Assembly (NCBI GenBank): GCA_902729315.2
Contig: LR746274.1
Coordinates: 248,001 to 312,000 of the forward strand
Direction: 5' to 3'
Length of the DNA stretch: 64,000 nucleotides
Source of the DNA: Spirodela intermedia
Lineage: Eukaryota > Streptophyta > Magnoliopsida > Alismatales > Araceae
The stretch's first letter is position 1, and each line of letters starts with the position of its first letter. Of this stretch, positions 61,343 through 64,000 are shown piece by piece. The translations under genes and the position numbers were made by a program. Under the pieces are notes generated by a model. It searched no databases. It was not told where the DNA came from and saw only the letters and a list, made by a program, of their open reading frames with translations.

Positions 61343-63742
61343 ATGAGGCGAGTATTCGGTGCGAAGAAGAACAAGGAACCCCTTCCCACTATCCAAGACG
61401 CGACAGATCGGGTAAGGTTCTTTTCCTTAACATATACTTTCCTCTGGAAGAATGTTGAAAAAGGGCTCAATCAGCTTCCCCGCTTCCTAAGTTTCCTGCG
61501 GATTGGCCGTAACTCGTTGCCGTGTGTTCTATGTTTCTCTGTTTCTTCCCGCAAAGATCACCATGAGCGATCATCGTGTCGACTGAACTGAATCAGCTTT
61601 ATCTTCGATGGGAAAGCTCAAGATGATGAATCGGCCGTGTTCATCCTCTGCACATGAACCCTAATCCTCACGAAAGCCTCATCCCGTATGCCCTTTCCAA
61701 CTCTCACTAGGATTGTATTTTATCGTGCCTCTTCGGCCATGCGATGGAATTCTTCGGACATATATGCACTTGCTTCAACGTGCCGTTGTTAAAGGACAGG
61801 AAACTGCTACTGCTTGAAACATGGAGTTAAGCGCTGAGTTTAGAAAATTGTTTTACTTAAAAGAAGTGCCCAAAGGAGGATAATTCGATTAATTTCCTCC
61901 CTCATAAATGGAAAGATCATTAGATTTTCTTCAGCGATGTCAGATTAAAATGCCACGATTCAGGGGAATCGGTTGGCCAACTCCTATTCACTTGTATTAT
62001 ATATCAATCCTGCTGGGTACTCCTATTCACTCTCCTGACTACCAGATTTTTATTTTTGCCTGATTTTAACATATTTTCTCCATGGGGATATTTTTCTTTT
62101 TCCTGGGGATTTGAACAGTCATTCCTGAGTGACGGCCAAGCTGATGTCATAATCTCATTTTCTGTGCTATACTCCTGATTGTAGTTGCTAGTAGGGAGCA
62201 AAAAGAAAATCTTGGCATTATTTTTCTCTTGATGAAATTGATGAACATCAATTCCCCCAAAAGGAATATTTAAATTTACGTAATGGGTATCTCTTTTTAA
62301 TCTCTTTGAAACAGATTGAGCTCTGAAACTTCTGTTCTTCGGTGTTGAAACTCTTTAAGTTTTCATTTTCCGTCGGATTAGAAACCAAGGAATTCCCTGC
62401 TGTGATCTGTATTTATGGATGTTGTTTCTGTTGCCTGACTGATGGAGCAGCTATTTTTTAGATAAATAAGAGAGGTGAAAGTGTCGATGAAAAAATTAAG
62501 AAGCTTGATGCCGAGCTTGCCAGATATAAAGAACAGATCAAGAGGACCCGGCCTGGGCCTGCACAAGAAGCTGTTAAAGCTCGAGCTATGCGCGTTCTCA
62601 AGCAGAAGAGAATGTCAGTGAACCTTCCCTATTTAATTGATAGCTTCATTCTGAAGAGAACCAAACACCCAAAATCATGAGCATGCATGGTTTTCTCACT
62701 CCTGAGCTGAACACCCATCCGTGGATCCCCTACGAGCTTATTTTAGTTATTTTTTTTATCATTTTCTTCATCCGGAACCCACCTCTGGGCATCAGTTATT
62801 GGGTTTTTCTTCTTATCTGCCATGTCTGTTCAGGTACGAGGGGCAGCGTGATATGATGTACAATCAGACGTTCAACCTTGATCAAGTTTCTTTCGCCACT
62901 GAAGGGCTCAAAGACGCTCAGCAGACCGTACGCTCCGAGATTTCATGCTTGAACCAGAACTCTCTACTGCTCATTTCTGTGCTCATTGGGGGCTGAAAAC
63001 CAAGTTTCCTGTTGCAGATGTCTGCTTTGAAGTCGGCGAATAAGGAGCTGAAAGGAATCACGAAGAAGATGAACATCTCTGACATAGATGTACATTATCC
63101 CTGTTCATGGCAGCTCCCTGATCCACCGAAGCTTGTTTGGTCTTTGATCTATGGCTTAAACCCAGATCGGTTTCTTGTTCGCAGAGCATGCAAGATGAAA
63201 TGATGGATATGATGGATATCAGCTCAGAAATCCAGGAATCCCTCGGTAGAAGTTACAGCGTTCCCGACGACATCGATGAGGACGAGCTCATGGGTGGTGA
63301 GCTCACGCTTCTTTCTTTTTCTCCGCGTTATCTCTCCGCATCTTTTCCAATATTCGGACAAAGTCAACCGTTTTACTAAAACAGACTGCATGCTTCCAAG
63401 TATCCGTCTGTCTTACTCCCTTCTCTCTGACACCTCCCAGAACTGGACGCCCTGGAGGCCGACATGGGTGCAGAGACCGAGTCAGATGCCATGCCATCGT
63501 ATCTTCAGCCGGAAAAGGAACATGATCTGCAACCGGAGCTCGATCTACCGGCGGCGCCGAGTGGGCATGCCGCTGCTGTGCCGCCCGCTCGACAAAAAGC
63601 TCAGGCACCCTCGATCATCTCCAAGCTGCCGTTGGGTCACCTGAGTTCTCCGGTAGCTGGTCACTGATTCTTCCCCGTTCTTTCTCTGCTGCAGGCTGAA
63701 GATGAGCTGGCCTTGCCCCCCGTTCCTCGAGCATTCGGATAA
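61343..63742 (+). CDS. VPS60: VPS60/CHMP5, ESCRT-III-associated protein, 7 exons, 236 aa
   Basis: VPS60 (CHMP5 in animals) is a Snf7-family protein that works with ESCRT-III and LIP5/VTA1 to activate the SKD1/VPS4 ATPase during multivesicular-body sorting. Coding exons: 61343-61411, 62462-62613, 62834-62927, 63018-63089, 63185-63296, 63441-63604, 63695-63742 (711 nt). The protein starts [13 protein letters not shown]. It has the basic coiled-coil core [19 protein letters not shown] followed by [20 protein letters not shown], then [16 protein letters not shown] and [13 protein letters not shown]. The acidic half follows: [37 protein letters not shown] and [11 protein letters not shown]. It ends [15 protein letters not shown], as expected for the family. 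The length matches known plant VPS60 (about 235 aa). Introns 1-5 are GT-AG. The last intron fits best as GC-AG (63605-63694); a GT alternative would leave a 42-bp intron. The gene appears intact. Confidence 0.93.
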
Positions 63743-64000
63743 TCCGTCGTGAGATGATCAGCATTATCTCCCTTGGGCTCGTCTAGCGGGCGTTTGGTTT
63801 GGCGTAAAACCCGGGAATCTCTCGTACTCGCTCTGCTTCTGTGGAACAAATGAGGATAAGGCCGGTGAAGGAAAGGTCAACGGTCTTCTCTCTGCTGGTC
63901 CAGACCGTCACCAGCTTCTTGTCAGACACGGATCTTGTCGTCTTTCTATATCCCCTTCCCATGCAGACGTCGTCAAGTTTTTTTTATAAAAAAACCCTTT
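63743..64000 (+). other. VPS60 3' flank
   Basis: This should hold the VPS60 3' UTR. No further gene is visible before the window ends. An A-rich stretch at about 63985-63994 may lie near the polyadenylation region. Confidence 0.4.

Noticed and set aside
1-64000. CRISPR array, operon-like or phage-type system
   Set aside because: No regularly spaced identical repeats or prokaryotic genes. All supported genes are eukaryotic with spliceosomal introns or typical intronless plant genes.

Overview
This is a nuclear genome segment from a flowering plant. Several things point to this: long AT-rich GT-AG introns, plant-type gene families (an EXO70A1-type exocyst subunit, an NEK6-type NIMA kinase, a PLS-class PPR protein, two NHL/LEA_2 proteins, VPS60) and decayed Ty3/gypsy and Ty1/copia elements. 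Coding exons are much more GC-rich than introns, most strongly in the NHL, PPR and kinase C-terminal exons. That is common in monocots and some other lineages, but the species cannot be named from sequence alone.

Layout. (1) 1-6.4 kb is repeats: the 3' part of a decayed gypsy chromovirus (RNase H, integrase, chromodomain, 3' LTR), a LINE RNase H remnant, a 118-bp tandem duplication, and a 1.63-kb solo-LTR-like insertion. (2) 7.9-42 kb is a gene island with every gene on the minus strand: two single-exon NHL/LEA_2 membrane proteins, two tandem 12-exon EXO70A genes (645 and 638 aa by my splice models) and a 14-exon NEK6-like kinase (984 aa). (3) 43.6-59.2 kb is nested repeat: decayed copia sequence, then a nearly full-length but dead gypsy chromovirus of the same family as at the left edge. 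Its 5' LTR and its gag region are each split by a further 1.63-kb insertion. (4) 59.6-63.8 kb has two plus-strand genes: a truncated intronless PPR protein and a 7-exon VPS60/CHMP5 gene (236 aa).

Functional theme. EXO70 (exocyst tethering of secretory vesicles) and VPS60 (ESCRT-III-associated sorting) are both membrane-trafficking genes. NHL proteins are plasma-membrane-associated stress or defence proteins, and NEK6 acts on cortical microtubules and cell expansion. Nothing suggests an operon-like system; the neighbourhood looks coincidental apart from the two tandem pairs (NHL and EXO70).

I rebuilt exon-intron structures by matching reading frames across candidate splice sites. All the models keep frame throughout, but no transcript evidence was available. 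I found no CRISPR array, tRNA, rRNA or clearly new system. The most interesting signals are the asymmetric divergence of the EXO70A pair, the three equal-length TGAT...TCA insertions, the CT microsatellite at an EXO70 splice donor, and the apparent GC-AG intron in VPS60.
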